A stretch of 64,000 nt of DNA from Pelecanus crispus (lineage: Eukaryota; Chordata; Aves; Pelecaniformes; Pelecanidae). Shown here in pieces: positions 62,420 through 64,000 of this stretch; the stretch's first letter is position 1; the number at the start of each line of letters is the position of its first letter. The DNA is taken from NCBI RefSeq assembly GCF_030463565.1, contig NC_134643.1:45918221-45982220 (forward strand), in the 5' to 3' direction. The notes below the pieces were generated by a model that worked only from the letters and a program-made list of their open reading frames with translations, was not told the origin of the DNA and searched no databases. Made by a program: the position numbers and the translations under genes.

Positions 62420-62450
<31 letters not shown>

Positions 62451-62715
62451 AGTTACTTACCTGTGTACCGGTGATCCGCTTTGTCTGAGATTCACCGGAA
62501 AGTTCATTCCTGTCTGAGTGAAGCTGTTGGTTGCATTTCGTGTTAGTCGTATTTAAAGAGTTCCCGCCTCGTTTCGTTCCTGTAAATAATTTTAGTACTG
62601 TCTTTTCTTTTGTAAACATAACAAATATATATTTAAATGATGGAATGTGATATTGTATATAAGAACAGATTGATTCCTTGGGTTGTAAAATAAAGCTCTT
62701 TGTGTTACAGTGTGT
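62166..62715 (+). terminator. MYF6: MYF6 3' UTR and poly(A) signal
   Basis: About 0.55 kb of 3' UTR, with AATAAA at 62689-62694 followed by a GT-rich tgtgttacagtgtgt at about 62700-62715, the usual layout of a cleavage site. A run of 25 T lies at 62420-62444. Confidence 0.85.
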
Positions 62716-64000
62716 CCCGTCCCCCCCGTAATTAAGTAATTAACCCGCTCCCGGAGTTAAAACCCGCCGCTGACTTCAGCGGGATCAAGCCCTGAAGAGT
62801 CAGACCCACGTCGCCGCGACACGACCCGTGTGACGGGAGGCAGCTCTCCGGACAGATTTTTCCTGCTTTTTCTCCTCCTAGGAGCGTCCCTCCTTACCTA
62901 GGGCCGCACCCGCCCTGTTAATTACCCGCCTCCCCGCTTCGCTCCCAGGGGAGGCCGGGCAGGCACGGGTGGGCGCCCGGGCAGGACCCCGCGGCCCCTC
63001 TCCTCGCCCTTGCTTGCGAGGGAAAAGCGGTGCAGCTCCCCTAAAATGTCCGACGGGGCCGCTTGCGTAGCTCGCCGGGCAGGGACGCTTCTTCGGCCTC
63101 GTCCTGCACATGGTGGGTGCGCTTAGGGAGCGCCAGGAGCCCCCCGCGGTCCTTGGGAAGGGAGAGGCTCAGCGCCTCTCGCCTTTCCCTCTCGGGAGCG
63201 GGAACTCGAACGCAGGCCGTGTCTGTGGTAAAATGGACGGCTGTGCTACCCCAGCGGGGCAGCGACGGGCTGCGACAGGGGCCCGCTCCCGTGGGGGCTG
63301 TGATTGCTTCCCGGGGAAGGTAACTCCCCTCGACTTGAGCCTGAGGGAGAAGAGAATGGGGTCCCTCAGGGAGGAAAGAGTTAAGCGGCCGAAAAGGGGG
63401 TTGGGGGGTGGGGTGGGTAACAACATATGAAGCCTTTCACTCAGTGATGTAAAAAAACACGGCCTCTCTGAGGATGCCGGAGCGGAGCCGCTCACAATCG
63501 GAGCGTTACGGTTGGTAACAGATTGTTTGTACCCCGCGAAGGGGCGACCACCGGGGAACAGCACCCGGAGCCCCCCCCGACACGGGGCTGGCAGCGAGCT
63601 GACAGAAGCCGAGGGACGCTGCTTCAGCGCTGCCCGCCGGCGCTCTCCTCCTCAGCTTTACCCCCTGATTTACTGTTTGTGTGCTTCGCAAGGTCACAGC
63701 CACGGTTCTGGAAGGTCTCGCCCTTCCCGGCCGGCACCGGCACCGGCGCGGGTACGTCCGTCTGAAGGGGAAGCTCCGGAGAGAGGCGGCCCCGAGAGCC
63801 GGCTCTCACGGCGGTGCCGTCCTCTCCCCCTTCCCGCGCCGCCGCGGCCAGCCTGCTTTTGAGGCGGCTTCAGCATTGGCTCGAATCGCTCTGTGCTGAG
63901 ATGCTCTCCTGCGAGGAGCCATTGCGGCGGCACAGTGCGGCGGGCACGCAGCGGTACCACAGGTTTCACATAAACCCCTCCGCCTCGGGGAACTCTCGGG
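62716..64000. other. GC-rich MYF6-MYF5 intergenic DNA, CpG-island-like
   Basis: 1.3 kb rich in CpG, particularly 62880-63330 and 63500-64000. Many overlapping frames exist on both strands, as expected from high GC, and none resembles a known protein. MYF5 is expected further right. Promoter or enhancer activity is plausible but not shown. Confidence 0.55.

Noticed and set aside
62878..63969. Several 60-130 codon frames downstream of MYF6
   Set aside because: CpG-rich composition explains them. They overlap each other on both strands and none resembles a known protein.
62716..64000. MYF5 first exon at the right edge
   Set aside because: No MYF5-like N-terminus or bHLH can be read on either strand. 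It probably lies beyond 64000.

Overview
The window is vertebrate nuclear DNA, almost certainly from a bird. It holds introns with GT-AG junctions, 3' ends of CR1 LINEs (the dominant avian retroposon) and two solo LTRs of an avian endogenous retrovirus family. Gene density is low and the right end is a GC-rich CpG-island-like stretch. The LTR sequence resembles a family I associate with neoavian birds more than with chicken; that is an inference.

Two genes can be read, both on the + strand. Positions 106-34016 carry the last 16 coding exons of PTPRQ, the receptor-type phosphatase of inner-ear hair bundles. They encode the extracellular juxtamembrane region, one transmembrane helix, a cytoplasmic linker with two microexons, and the single complete phosphatase domain with its stop codon. 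The 5' part of the gene lies left of the window. All splice phases agree and give 571 residues plus stop with no frameshift. Positions 60750-62165 carry the complete three-exon MYF6 (MRF4) gene, a myogenic bHLH transcription factor of 242 residues, with a TATA box, 5' leader, 3' UTR and poly(A) signal. The order PTPRQ-MYF6, with MYF5 expected just beyond the right edge, is the conserved vertebrate arrangement.

The roughly 26 kb between the genes (about 34.1-60.6 kb) has no gene I can recognise. It holds three CR1-type fragments, two solo LTRs in opposite orientation (47127-47700 on -, 55643-56213 on +, the latter with a perfect 5-bp target-site duplication), microsatellites, and unexplained protein-like reading frames near 49.4-52.4 kb (-) and 57.0-57.8 kb (+). 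In mouse the homologous interval and PTPRQ introns contain many long-range Myf5/Mrf4 enhancers, so noncoding DNA here is a reasonable place to look for muscle enhancers.

The most notable points are the two phase-matched PTPRQ microexons (45 and 27 bp) that allow four in-frame juxtamembrane isoforms, the WPE rather than WPD loop in its phosphatase, a 16-17 bp GC-rich minisatellite with a 50-bp higher-order unit inside MYF6 intron 2, and a fairly intact solo LTR with TATA box and perfect CRE 4.5 kb upstream of MYF6. I found no clear undescribed system.
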